DNA of 64,000 nucleotides. It comes from Leucobacter komagatae (GTDB taxonomy: Bacteria > Actinomycetota > Actinomycetes > Actinomycetales > Microbacteriaceae). Below the pieces are notes generated by a model that worked only from the letters and a program-made list of their open reading frames with translations, did not search any database and had not been told where the DNA came from. The stretch spans positions 1,984,001 through 2,048,000 of the forward strand of contig NZ_VFON01000001.1 in assembly GCF_006716085.1 (NCBI RefSeq), in the 5' to 3' direction. The first letter of the stretch is position 1. The number at the start of each line of letters is the position of its first letter. Shown one piece after another: positions 17,247-26,458 of this stretch. The position numbers and the translations under genes are program-made.

Positions 17247-18866
17247 ATGCACACGAACGCGCACCTCACCCACGCTGCTTGGCACACTACCGAACACGCA
17301 GAGGGCACGCTTCATTGGCGCGGCTACCCGGATTCGCTCGAGGCGCTCGGAGCAGCGCTCGCGACGGCGGTACCCACGCACAGTGCCCCGCAGCTCGACG
17401 AGATTGCAGGCCACTGGTGCGCGGTGCTTGAGACCCCGGCCGGTTTCATTGCGGCGCAGGATCCGATCCGCAGTTGGCCACTGTTCGTCGCCAGTTCCCC
17501 TGACGGCGCCCGCGTGATCACCGACAGCATCGACTACGCGCGGGAGCATGCTGGCGATCCTGCGGTTGATCGCGATTTCGCTGCCGAGTTCGCAAACCTT
17601 GGCTACGTCACCGGGCGGGACACTCTGTTCGCTGGTATCGAGCAGATTCAGCCCGGCGGCTGGATGGTAGCGCCCGCTGACGGCTCCACCCGCTGGGGCG
17701 TGCGCCGTCTTGCGCCCCACAGCGCGCCGGGGCGGACCGACGCAGCCGAACTCGACCGCGTGTTCACGGAAGCGCTCGACCGCGCCTTTGATCGCATGTT
17801 TGCCGAAATTGGCGACCGCCAGATCGTAATCCCCCTCAGCGGCGGTCTCGACTCGCGTCTCCTCGCCGTAGCGATGCACGACCGCGGCCACAGGAACGTC
17901 GTGAACTTCACCTATGGTGCCGGCCGCACGCGCGAGGTGGGCATCAGCGAAGAAGTCGCGACGAAGCTCGGTCAGCGTTGGGAGTTCATCGAGTACACCA
18001 ATGCCGAGATACGTGAGGCCTGGGCTTCTCCCGCAGCCGGCGCATTCGTTCGTGACGCCTACGCGGGTGCCTCACTCCCCCATGTTCAGGACTGGTACCC
18101 GGTTCAGCAGCTCCAGGCTCGCGGCCTCATCTCAGACGACGCCGTGTTCTTGCCAGGGCACACCGTCGTGGGAAACATGCACGACGAGCAGATTCTTGCC
18201 AACCCTGCGCCCCTCAGCCGTCACGAGCTCATTGACACTCTGCTGCGGCACCACGCCACGCTCAAGCCGAATGCCCGCGCGCTCCTCAAATCACAGCCAT
18301 TCATGGCGAAGCTCAATGAGTTCCTCGACAGCATGAACTACGACGGCTCTCCCGATGCCCGCTTGGACGTTTTGGAGTACTGGAACATCATCGAGCGCCA
18401 GACCAAGTACATCAACAATTCGATGCGCGGGTACGAACACTTTGGGAACGACTGGGCGCTACCGATGCTTGACCGGGAAGTGCTGGACGTCTGGGCAACT
18501 TTCGACCGCAGCGTCGCGCAAGATCGCGATTGGTATCGCGCTTACGTCAACACGAGGTACGCGCGCGCGACTGGCGAAAGCATCAACACATTCGAAGCTT
18601 TTGCCGCCGCGAATGTCAGTCAGGGCAATCGTGACCGCATCAAGACGGTTCTGCGGGCCGTCGGCCTGCTCACCCCGATCGAGCGCCGCATCACCGCACG
18701 CGCCTACGCTCAGCATCCCATGGGCTTCCAAGAGTTCGTCGGCGCAACCACCCCCGAAGAGGTTCGCAAGTTCATTCTTCGTGGCGGGCAACCGATGGGC
18801 ATCTACGCGCAGCGATTCCTCGATGACACGTGGACGCCCGACGCGAAGCTCTTCGACCGCGACTAG
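17247..18866 (+). CDS. Asparagine-synthetase-like amidotransferase (N-terminal Cys absent)
   Basis: 539 residues. Residues 1-150 resemble the class II glutaminase half of asparagine synthetases (GHWCAVLETPAGFIAAQDP, then VITDSIDYA) but lack the Met-Cys start, so ammonia release from glutamine looks impossible or is supplied in trans. Residues about 180-500 hold the ATP-pyrophosphatase domain with IPLSGGLDSRLLAVAM. Such proteins in O-antigen and capsule loci amidate uronic acids, which fits the dehydrogenase at 11237. The ATG at 17247 is preferred over one at 17205. Its stop overlaps that of the convergent GT2 gene by 4 nt. The amidation role is inference. Confidence 0.78.
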   Translation: MHTNAHLTHAAWHTTEHAEGTLHWRGYPDSLEALGAALATAVPTHSAPQLDEIAGHWCAVLETPAGFIAAQDPIRSWPLFVASSPDGARVITDSIDYAREHAGDPAVDRDFAAEFANLGYVTGRDTLFAGIEQIQPGGWMVAPADGSTRWGVRRLAPHSAPGRTDAAELDRVFTEALDRAFDRMFAEIGDRQIVIPLSGGLDSRLLAVAMHDRGHRNVVNFTYGAGRTREVGISEEVATKLGQRWEFIEYTNAEIREAWASPAAGAFVRDAYAGASLPHVQDWYPVQQLQARGLISDDAVFLPGHTVVGNMHDEQILANPAPLSRHELIDTLLRHHATLKPNARALLKSQPFMAKLNEFLDSMNYDGSPDARLDVLEYWNIIERQTKYINNSMRGYEHFGNDWALPMLDREVLDVWATFDRSVAQDRDWYRAYVNTRYARATGESINTFEAFAAANVSQGNRDRIKTVLRAVGLLTPIERRITARAYAQHPMGFQEFVGATTPEEVRKFILRGGQPMGIYAQRFLDDTWTPDAKLFDRD

Positions 18867-19993
18867 GCGGTCGCTGCTGATCGCCGACGCACGCGGCGGG
18901 CGATCAGCAGCGACGCGAGGTGGTACCGCAGCGGCGCCTGCGGGTGCAGCGTGAACCGCAGCTTGCTCGCGAGCACAGCGTCCAAGCTTCGGAGCTGTTG
19001 GCGCTTGGAGAGCTGCGATCGCAACACGTCGGTCTCAACGGATGCCTCACGCACGAGGTTGAGCAGTTTCGCGTCTGTCTTTGCGAGTAGCCCGACGCAG
19101 CCCGGCCCCCAAGCGACAATTCGCTCAGCCACGCTCGCGAGCTCCCGCGCATTGTCGGGGGTCCACCCCGAGGCGATCCTCGAACGCAGCGCATCGAAGA
19201 GGTGCACCCGGATGAGTTTCGTCGCGACAGCTGTGCGGACCCGGGCGTCGCTGCCCCAGGGAGCGCCTTCCGCGAGAGTGCGGTCAAGAGACAGAAATTC
19301 GTCTGCGACGCTGCGCGTCACTCCGGTAACACGATCTTCCTGGTCATGGTGCTCGAGGTACCGGGGCGCATACGCGGGAAACACCACGCGTGATCCCTGC
19401 GTGAACCAGAGTTCTGCCGTCACCGGCTGATCTTCGCCGGTCGGAATGCCCTCAGCAAATCGAAGATGCGAGAATCGCGCGCGCCCAATAAGCCCCAGCG
19501 GCGACGCGCGGTACGCGAGCCTGTCACGGAGAGCGTCGAGCTGCTTCGGTGCCTCTGGCTTGATTCGGTGCCAGCGCACCGGCGGCGACGGGTGAATCGC
19601 GCCGGCCGCGGTGGTCGTCGGCGCGATGACCGCGTCGGCTCCGCCCTTGATACCGCGAGCTGCGTCGAGCCAGGCGTCGAGTGCCCCCGGCTCAAGGGTG
19701 TCGTCGGAATCGAGCATCGCAACGTACTCCGCTGTTGCTTCCGCAAGACCAACGTTCTTCGGCCCTGCTGGAGTGCGGTACTCGTCTTCATGAGTCAGTA
19801 GACGAACTCGTGGATCCTCAAGCAGATTGCCGAGTCGAGCCGCGATCCCTGCTGGGTCGGTGTTGTGCGCGACAACGGTCACGCGAAACCGAGCGTTCGT
19901 GTGGTCGAGAACCGATCTCACAGCTCGCTCGACGGGCCGCGTTGGGGTGTGAACCGCCGTTACGACATCAACATCGAACGGCCATTCAGCCAC
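18863..19993 (-). CDS. GT2 family glycosyltransferase
   Basis: 376 residues from the GTG at 19993. The GT-A fold begins VDVVTAVHTPTRPVERAV and has the catalytic-type YVAMLDSDDTLEPGALDAW. A basic C-terminal end (ARRVRRRSAATA) suggests membrane association. The GTG overlaps the upstream GT4 stop by 8 nt; a possible ATG at 20029 would overlap by 44 nt and add nothing to the domain. It is the last gene of a long reverse-strand run starting at 28527. Donor and acceptor are unknown. Confidence 0.82.
   Translation of the reverse strand: MAEWPFDVDVVTAVHTPTRPVERAVRSVLDHTNARFRVTVVAHNTDPAGIAARLGNLLEDPRVRLLTHEDEYRTPAGPKNVGLAEATAEYVAMLDSDDTLEPGALDAWLDAARGIKGGADAVIAPTTTAAGAIHPSPPVRWHRIKPEAPKQLDALRDRLAYRASPLGLIGRARFSHLRFAEGIPTGEDQPVTAELWFTQGSRVVFPAYAPRYLEHHDQEDRVTGVTRSVADEFLSLDRTLAEGAPWGSDARVRTAVATKLIRVHLFDALRSRIASGWTPDNARELASVAERIVAWGPGCVGLLAKTDAKLLNLVREASVETDVLRSQLSKRQQLRSLDAVLASKLRFTLHPQAPLRYHLASLLIARRVRRRSAATA
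18870..18914. terminator. 16-bp inverted repeat embedded in the 3' end of the GT2 gene
   Basis: GTCGCTGCTGATCGCC (18870-18885) is perfectly repeated in reverse complement at 18899-18914, with a 13-nt loop. It begins 4 nt after the stop of the asparagine-synthetase-like gene yet lies inside the last codons of the convergent GT2 gene. It probably terminates the forward transcript; no T-run follows. Confidence 0.65.
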
Positions 19994-21131
19994 GCGCGGC
20001 ACCAAGCAGCTGCTCGACGGCACGCTCAAGCACCGGCATCTCGTACTCGGAGTTCATGACCTCTGCTGCCTGATGCGCGTTTGCCTTCCACCCTCGCACG
20101 GCCTCGGGGGTGAGCGAATCGAGCGCACGCACGACTGCATCTTCGTCAAAGCCTTCAGATACGACGCCGACCCTGTGTTCTTCCACGCGCATCTGCATGT
20201 CTGGGGTCGGGCCTACAACCAGCGCGAGCCTGGCCTGCACGTAGTCGAATAGCTTGTTCGGCAGCGCCAGCGTGTTGTTCGTGTTCGTGGCAGGCAGGAT
20301 ATGAATACCCACGTCGTACTGGTTCAACGCAGCAATCAGCTCGTCATAGGGCTTCGGCGGCAGAATACGAACGCGGTCACCGAGCTCATCTGCAAGGGCA
20401 TGAAGCGACTGAGCGTAGTCCGTTCCCTGCCCGGTCAGGTACATGTCCATCGTGATAGGAGCGGCGCTTCGCGCGACGGCACGCATCATCACCTCAGGGC
20501 GACGATTCGGCTGGGCTCCGCCAGAGTGCACAACCCTAATCGGTTCTGAAACAGGCTGCGGTTCGAGCTCGTGCTTCGGAGTTGCGTTGTGAACGACGCT
20601 GCAGGTGACGCCAAATTCGTCTTGGTAGCGCTGCGCGATGGTCTGCGAAACCGTCATCGCGGCTCCAGCCTGCGCAGCGAAACGACGGATCATCCACTGG
20701 TAGTACGGTCGGCGCAGCTTCACCCACGCAAGATTCTGGTCGTGCAGTCCCGGCCAGTATTCGTGCAGATCTGAAAGCGTGTGCTCGTACCCCGCACACT
20801 CAGCCGCAACGACAACGCTCTCGATGTCGTTGGCAATGGCGACGTCAAACTTTTGACCCTTGAGCAGCTTTCGTGCAAGGCGCACCTCGGCTTCACAGGC
20901 AAACGCTGCGGGCCACATGTGGGCGCGCAGCAGGATCGCCTGAGCAATCGCCTTTGCCTTGGTCTCCACGGCATCGAGCTGGATGTGTTCCACATCCTCA
21001 CGAGTGGCCGGCCCGCGACCGCAAGTGGTCACGTTAAAATGCTCAGCGAAGAGGTTGATCTGCTTCTTCACTCGGGCATCATTAGCGATGTCCGAGAACG
21101 AAACGATGAGCAGACTGGGCTTTGATGTCAT
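19986..21131 (-). CDS. GT4-like glycosyltransferase
   Basis: 381 residues. It begins MTSKPSLLIVSFSDIANDARV, with a second domain from about residue 195 (IRVVHSGGAQPNRRPEVMM) and the donor-site region ALPNKLFDYVQARLALVVG. The ATG overlaps the TGA of the upstream ABC gene (ATGA), so that start is chosen over a longer frame reaching 21233. It is part of the reverse-strand glycan operon and acts on a lipid-linked intermediate in the cytoplasm; sugar specificity is unknown. Confidence 0.83.
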   Translation of the reverse strand: MTSKPSLLIVSFSDIANDARVKKQINLFAEHFNVTTCGRGPATREDVEHIQLDAVETKAKAIAQAILLRAHMWPAAFACEAEVRLARKLLKGQKFDVAIANDIESVVVAAECAGYEHTLSDLHEYWPGLHDQNLAWVKLRRPYYQWMIRRFAAQAGAAMTVSQTIAQRYQDEFGVTCSVVHNATPKHELEPQPVSEPIRVVHSGGAQPNRRPEVMMRAVARSAAPITMDMYLTGQGTDYAQSLHALADELGDRVRILPPKPYDELIAALNQYDVGIHILPATNTNNTLALPNKLFDYVQARLALVVGPTPDMQMRVEEHRVGVVSEGFDEDAVVRALDSLTPEAVRGWKANAHQAAEVMNSEYEMPVLERAVEQLLGAARG

Positions 21132-22903
21132 AGCAACCCCGCAAGTTCGGCTTGGACTTTGAATGCAGGGACCTGCTCGACAACTTCGTAGAAGCTGCCG
21201 CATCCCAAAATCTTGCCGCCATCCAGGTAACACACCTGGTCGTAATCACGAATCGTTGAGAGACGGTGGGCGACAGTAATGAACGTCACCTCGCCCTGAA
21301 GGCTGCGCATTGACTCGGTGACACGGGCCTCGGTTTCGGTATCGAGGGCACTCGTCGCCTCGTCCATGACCATAATCAAGGGGTCTGAGTAGAGGGCGCG
21401 TGCGATACCCATGCGTTGCTGCTGGCCGCCTGAGATGGACGAGCCTCGCTCACCGATCTTGGCTTCGATTCCGCCGTCCCTTCTGACGAGCTCGCCCAGG
21501 TGTGCGCGGTTCAGAGACTCAATGACGCGCTGCGGCTCGTAGTCAGAGCCCCAGGTAAGAGCGACGTTTTGGGCAATGGTCGCGTCGAACAGCGCTACGC
21601 GCTGCGGCACGTACCCCACTCGGCTGCGCCACTGCTTCAAGACATCGTCAAGAGGAGCGCCGTCGAGCTTAATGCTTCCACTGGTGGGCGTGCTCAGGCC
21701 GAGCAGCAGATCGATCAACGTCGACTTCCCGGCGCCAGAAGGCCCAACAATGGCGAGCGTCGACCCAAACGGCAGCTCGATAGAAATGCCATCGAGCACG
21801 TTGCGGTCGGCACCCGGGTAGCGGAAGGTGACATCGCGAAGCTCCAGACACTCAAGCTCACCAGGCAGGGCAGCCTTGTCTTCAACAACGACTTCCTCGC
21901 CCTGAGACTCTGCAAAGCGAAGCTCGCGAATCACATCCTTGGCGTAGACCTCGTTCGCTGCGGAGGACGTTACAGCGCCCTGAAGCGCGTTCATCGCCGG
22001 AATCATACGGAAGCCAGAGGCCGCGAAAAGCGAAACCGCAACGATCGCTGCCGAGCCACCACCCATGAGGTATGCCGCACCACCGATCAGGATGAAGCCG
22101 CCGATGAGCGAAGCCTCAAACGCATACTTGGGCACGATGTTGAGGAACGACATGTTCGCTCGCGCCCGCGTTGCCACAACACGCGTGTCCGAGATAACCT
22201 CGCCGATCTCTCCGAGCTTGTCGCGAAGGGTGACTTCCTTGAGAGCATCAATCATCTCGGTCATGATCGTTGCGACGCGATAGCCGTACACACGGTTGTG
22301 CGTGCCCGCGAGCTTCGACTTTCGAGCGACGACGAGCAGCATCATGATCGAAATAAATGACAGGTACACGAGCGCGATCAGCGCGGTCAACGGCTGCGCG
22401 ATCACCAGTACGAGCAAGACCGAAACGAATGTCAGCGCGTTGCCCGGAACCTGCGAAATCGGCAGGATAAAGCCGAGGTTCGTATTCGCCATGGATGAAT
22501 CCACGATACGAGTAACCTCGGCCGTGCTCATCTGCGATCGCTTCTCCCAATCGGAGCGCATGTACGACCGGAAGAGCGTATTGCCCACCTGCAACTCGTA
22601 CTTCGCGAAGCGACGGGTTGCAATCCAATGCAGCGAAACCGCAAAGACGCCCTTCAAGATGAACAGCGCGCAGATCACAACAACCACCCAGACCGTTGCC
22701 GATTCCGGCAGCTCTCCCAGCAGCGGGATCGTTACAGGCTTGCCCGATACGAGCGGTGTGATCACCAGCATGATGAGACCAAGGGCCGCAGTATCGAGCA
22801 ACGCGAGCAAGCTCGTCACGATGGAGTACCAGATGTAGAAGGGCTTAGCACCCTTCGGGAGTACATTGAAGAGCTCCTTAAGGGTGATCCAAATGCTCTT
22901 CAC
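21128..22903 (-). CDS. ABC transporter with fused membrane and ATPase domains, PglK/MsbA-like flippase
   Basis: 591 residues. Residues 1-320 hold six membrane segments; the ATPase follows with Walker A GPSGAGKST near residue 385, signature ISGGQQQRMGIARAL, Walker B LIMVMDEATSALD and the H-loop VAHRLS. Size and architecture match half-transporters that flip lipids, and PglK is the closest functional model given the flanking GT4 genes. It may move a lipid-linked oligosaccharide across the membrane. The GTG start shares one base with the upstream stop and its stop overlaps the next start (ATGA). A multidrug exporter is the alternative, less likely in this operon. Confidence 0.85.
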   Translation of the reverse strand: MKSIWITLKELFNVLPKGAKPFYIWYSIVTSLLALLDTAALGLIMLVITPLVSGKPVTIPLLGELPESATVWVVVVICALFILKGVFAVSLHWIATRRFAKYELQVGNTLFRSYMRSDWEKRSQMSTAEVTRIVDSSMANTNLGFILPISQVPGNALTFVSVLLVLVIAQPLTALIALVYLSFISIMMLLVVARKSKLAGTHNRVYGYRVATIMTEMIDALKEVTLRDKLGEIGEVISDTRVVATRARANMSFLNIVPKYAFEASLIGGFILIGGAAYLMGGGSAAIVAVSLFAASGFRMIPAMNALQGAVTSSAANEVYAKDVIRELRFAESQGEEVVVEDKAALPGELECLELRDVTFRYPGADRNVLDGISIELPFGSTLAIVGPSGAGKSTLIDLLLGLSTPTSGSIKLDGAPLDDVLKQWRSRVGYVPQRVALFDATIAQNVALTWGSDYEPQRVIESLNRAHLGELVRRDGGIEAKIGERGSSISGGQQQRMGIARALYSDPLIMVMDEATSALDTETEARVTESMRSLQGEVTFITVAHRLSTIRDYDQVCYLDGGKILGCGSFYEVVEQVPAFKVQAELAGLL

Positions 22904-24051
22904 TATCGAGTCCTCAGTTTAGTCGGAGTATCAATAATCGCGCCGAGCGCACGCTCTGCGACGCTGGACAACGACACGTTCTGCTGAGCCCACAACGAAA
23001 TCTCATCCGTGTGGCTCTGGGTGACAGCGAACTGCTGCACGAGCGCAGCACGAACGGCGTCAACCTCGTGTTCAACTCCAATGCCGAGCACCGGGTTCTC
23101 GCTGAGCACCGCGCGCGCGGGGCCGGGACCGGCGTAGATGACCGGGGTACCGGATCCCCAAGATGCAAACATCTTGGTCGGGAACGCAAAGTCATATCCG
23201 CTACCGGGGGCAATACTCGCGAGGCTCACTGCGGCCCCGCGCAGCCATGCCGCGGCTTGTTCTGGCGGCACTGAATCCACGAACCGGACCGGAGCGCCGA
23301 GCTCATCAGCGAGTTGCTTCAGTGAGCTCCATGCGCTGCCCTGACCGAGGAACACGAGCTTCGCATCACCGAAGTCGCCCTCAGCGAAGGCGCGGATAAA
23401 CACGTCGGCGCCTTGCCACTCCGAAGCAGTGCCGGTGTAAACCGCGAACGTGCCTTCGCCGAGCTCAGTTCCGCCGGGCGCGAAGACCCTGGTGTTTACG
23501 CCGTTTCCGATCGTTACCACGTGGGCCTTCGGAGCGATTTCACGAATCCTGTCAGCGACACCATCGTTCACAGCGAGCACCACGTGAGCACCCGTGAACG
23601 CGAATCGTTCCATCGCTCGCACGGTCTTCACTACGAAACCGGGAGCCCCTGTCGAAGCGGAGGCATCTGACCAGATGTCGGCTCCATAGTAGGCGTACGG
23701 GGTACGGCGAAGCGCAGCCCCGAGTCGGGCAAATACGCCGGTTGTGGGAGGCGGCTCCACAACCAGCATGTCCCGCTTTCGCCCAAACAGGATACGAAAG
23801 AACAGCGGGATATCGAAGCTCATGTACTGGACATAGCCGCGAACGTACCCCGCTGAGTCACGTAGCACCGGGAGGCGCCGCACCCTGTACGGCCGAGCTT
23901 CGTCGTTGCTGTGCTGGCCAGCGACTGGCTTTACGGTCAGCACTTCGACGTCGTGCCGGCTCGCTGAAATAGTTTCAGCGAGCGCGGCGAGACGGAAGGA
24001 GGCGGCACTCGGCTCCGGTTCGAAGATTCGAGTGAGGATCGCGAAGCGCAC
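22903..24051 (-). CDS. GT4 family glycosyltransferase
   Basis: 382 residues, GT-B fold. MRFAILTRIFEPEPSAASFR begins a WbuB-like N-terminal domain; the second domain has FAVYTGTASEWQGADVFIRA and the donor region AFPTKMFASWGSGTPVIYAG. GTG start just downstream of a GAGG. It lies 18 nt after the aminotransferase gene and overlaps the ABC flippase gene by one base, so the three form one transcript. Acceptor and donor are unknown. Confidence 0.84.
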   Translation of the reverse strand: MRFAILTRIFEPEPSAASFRLAALAETISASRHDVEVLTVKPVAGQHSNDEARPYRVRRLPVLRDSAGYVRGYVQYMSFDIPLFFRILFGRKRDMLVVEPPPTTGVFARLGAALRRTPYAYYGADIWSDASASTGAPGFVVKTVRAMERFAFTGAHVVLAVNDGVADRIREIAPKAHVVTIGNGVNTRVFAPGGTELGEGTFAVYTGTASEWQGADVFIRAFAEGDFGDAKLVFLGQGSAWSSLKQLADELGAPVRFVDSVPPEQAAAWLRGAAVSLASIAPGSGYDFAFPTKMFASWGSGTPVIYAGPGPARAVLSENPVLGIGVEHEVDAVRAALVQQFAVTQSHTDEISLWAQQNVSLSSVAERALGAIIDTPTKLRTR

Positions 24052-24069
24052 GCGCTACCTCAGCAGGCG

Positions 24070-25182
24070 CTAGGCGCCTGCGGTCACTGCTGCAGCAACC
24101 GCGTTCACGATGCGTTCAAGGTCACCCGCGGTCAGCGACGGGTGCACCGGAAGGGAAAGTACCTCGGAGGCAGCCTTCTCGGTCGCGGGCAGCTCAAGGC
24201 CTGGGGCGAAGTGCTGCAGTGAAGGAAGTCGGTGGTTGGGAATGGGGTAGTACACACCCGAACCTACGCCGTGCTCTTCCTTCAGCGCGGTCTGGATACG
24301 CGCACGCTCAGCGGCATCAACGCGAATCGTGTACTGGTGGTAGACGTGAACTGCGCCGGGGGCCACTGTCGGGACGACAACACCGTCGAGTCCCTCGAGG
24401 CCCGCGGTCAGGACTGCAGCGTTCGCCTTGCGGATCTCAGTCCATGCGTTCACCTTCGTGAGCTGGACGCGGCCGATCGCAGCGTGGATGTCAGTCATGC
24501 GCGCGTTGAAGCCGATGACCTCATTCTCGTACTGCTTTTCCATTCCCTGGTTGCGAAGCACGCGAACGTTGCGAGCGATCTCGTCGGTGGCGCAGGTGAC
24601 CATGCCGCCCTCGCCCGAGGTCATGTTCTTGGTCGGGTACAGGCTGAACATGGCGAAGTCGCCGATGGTACCGACGTTGCGTCCGTTCCAGCTCGCTCCG
24701 TGCGCCTGCGCAGCATCCTCGTAGATTGCGAGGCCGTGCTCCTTGGCAATTGCCTCGATCTGGTCGACGAGGAAGGGGTGACCGTAAAGGTGCACGGGCA
24801 TGATGCCCTTGGTGCGCGGGGTGATAGCCGCACGCACGGCTTCAGGGTCGAGCGTGAAGTAGGTGGGCTCGATGTCCACGAACACCGGCGTTGCACCGGC
24901 GAGCGCAACGGAGTTACCGGTCGCCGCGAAGGTGAACGAGGGAACGATGACCTCGTCGTCCGGCTTCACGCCTGCCGCAAGCAGACCGAGGTGCTGACCA
25001 CTGGTGCCCGAGTTCACGGCGACGGCCGTGCGGCCTGCGACGAAGTGATCGCCGAACTCGCGCTCGAATGCCGCAACCTCTGGGCCTTGAGCGATCATGC
25101 CGGAGCGCAGCACGCGGTCGACAGCAGCGCGCTCTTCGTCGCCAATAATGGGTTTTGCAGCAGGGATGAACTCAGTAGTCAT
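24070..25182 (-). CDS. DegT/DnrJ/EryC1/StrS family sugar aminotransferase
   Basis: 370 residues, standard for the family. It has the IPAAKPIIGDEE N-terminus, AVNSGTSGQHLGLLAAG at the cofactor phosphate site, IYEDAAQAHGASW, and SLYPTKNMTSGEGG containing the PLP lysine. It resembles WbpE/GnnB-type enzymes that aminate 3-keto nucleotide sugars. Together with the Gfo/Idh/MocA oxidoreductase at 36755 and the acyltransferases it could make a 3-acylamino sugar. A 96-nt gap separates it from the upstream GT gene, so it may have its own promoter. Substrate position (3 or 4) is inferred. Confidence 0.9.
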   Translation of the reverse strand: MTTEFIPAAKPIIGDEERAAVDRVLRSGMIAQGPEVAAFEREFGDHFVAGRTAVAVNSGTSGQHLGLLAAGVKPDDEVIVPSFTFAATGNSVALAGATPVFVDIEPTYFTLDPEAVRAAITPRTKGIMPVHLYGHPFLVDQIEAIAKEHGLAIYEDAAQAHGASWNGRNVGTIGDFAMFSLYPTKNMTSGEGGMVTCATDEIARNVRVLRNQGMEKQYENEVIGFNARMTDIHAAIGRVQLTKVNAWTEIRKANAAVLTAGLEGLDGVVVPTVAPGAVHVYHQYTIRVDAAERARIQTALKEEHGVGSGVYYPIPNHRLPSLQHFAPGLELPATEKAASEVLSLPVHPSLTAGDLERIVNAVAAAVTAGA

Positions 25183-25278
25183 GAACTCTGGCCTCTTCCA
25201 GTAATAGTCAAGATGTTACGAGGATAGCGCGGTTCTCTGCTATCCCCTCTCGGACTAGGCCGCTACACCCTCAGTCGA

Positions 25279-26451
25279 TCACCGATTTTCTATGCGATCC
25301 AGCAGTTCACGCATGGCCTGAGACGAGACAGAAGCCACCGCGTGCTCTCGTACCCATTTCTGCCCCCGAGCTGCCTGAGCACTGAGATCAGCAGCGTCTG
25401 CGAGTAACAACTCGCGAAGCTTTCGCTCGACTTCAAAGTGCTGCGTGACCACCCAGGCCTCATTCGAGCCTCGAGGCAAATCGGGTTCGATGTTTTCGTC
25501 AGCACTCGTGAGCATGACTGCTCCCGCGGCCATTGCTTCGACTCCGAACACACCGGGAACGTACGCGTAGAACTGGTTCAGCACGATGTGAGCCCGCTCA
25601 AGCTCTGCCTGAACCTGCTCATGAGACGCGCCGGTGAGCTCAACGTATTCGAACTCGAGCCCCTCAGCACGGAGCGAATCGACCGCAGCGCGAACCAGCG
25701 GGGTGCCCTTCAGAATCGGTGATGAGGGCGCGTGCAGCACCACGCGGGGGCTGCCCGAGTCGAACTTGCTCAGATCTGAGCCAACGTCTTCGTCGGGGAA
25801 GAAGTACCGGAACGGTTCCGTTCCCTGTGGCAAATAACCGGCTTGGTCGACAGAGGCGGTGACGATCGCATCGGCATATTGCACCGCTCGATCGGCGGTA
25901 ACTTTGAGCACGCGTTCGTGTTCACGGCCACCCGCTGATCCTGCGGTGGCGCTGAGATAGGTTGCAATGTTCGGGCGGCCGGTGCGCTCTTCGATTTCAC
26001 GCATGACCTCTGGTGAGCGAATATCGCTTCCCGTAAACATGACTACGAGGTGACGCCCTCGCTCCGTGATGAAACGAAACTCGAATTCGCGGAAGTCATC
26101 CTGCGCCCCGAGAAAAGCATTCTGCCCGAGGTAGATGATTCCCGCGTGATTCGCGACGAGCTCGCCGAAAAGCTTGGCTCGCTTCAGTGACGGGAACAGG
26201 CTCCCCTGGGTGAGTCCAACGAGGTCGTAGTCGTAGGCATTTGCGTAGAACGGGTGCGGCGCGTTCATCGCCGATGAGACTCCTGGAACGCCACTGGCGA
26301 TCGAGTGCACCATGTTTGCGATCTCGGCGGGGCCGACGACCCACTTTCCCGTCGGACCGGCGGAGGCCCGACGAGTCGCAGCCCGAAACGCAGCTTTCGC
26401 CACGAATCTTTGGCTGAATCCGTCGAGCCGTCGCCGAACCTTGTTCAACAC
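25279..26451 (-). CDS. Probable glycosyltransferase (GT4-like, divergent)
   Basis: 390 residues from a GTG 7 nt after the upstream aminotransferase stop; the same frame stays open to 26670 but that part is antisense-like Arg/Ser-rich sequence. The protein starts with a basic segment (VLNKVRRRLDGFSQRF) and has HLVVMFTGSDIRSP near the middle. Its C-terminal half reads VLHAPSSPILKGTPLV then NQFYAYVPGVFGVEAMAAGA, as in GT4 donor domains. Family assignment is by overall pattern. It lies between the two aminotransferase genes in the same operon. Confidence 0.68.
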   Translation of the reverse strand: MLNKVRRRLDGFSQRFVAKAAFRAATRRASAGPTGKWVVGPAEIANMVHSIASGVPGVSSAMNAPHPFYANAYDYDLVGLTQGSLFPSLKRAKLFGELVANHAGIIYLGQNAFLGAQDDFREFEFRFITERGRHLVVMFTGSDIRSPEVMREIEERTGRPNIATYLSATAGSAGGREHERVLKVTADRAVQYADAIVTASVDQAGYLPQGTEPFRYFFPDEDVGSDLSKFDSGSPRVVLHAPSSPILKGTPLVRAAVDSLRAEGLEFEYVELTGASHEQVQAELERAHIVLNQFYAYVPGVFGVEAMAAGAVMLTSADENIEPDLPRGSNEAWVVTQHFEVERKLRELLLADAADLSAQAARGQKWVREHAVASVSSQAMRELLDRIENR

Positions 26452-26458
26452 AGCGTGA

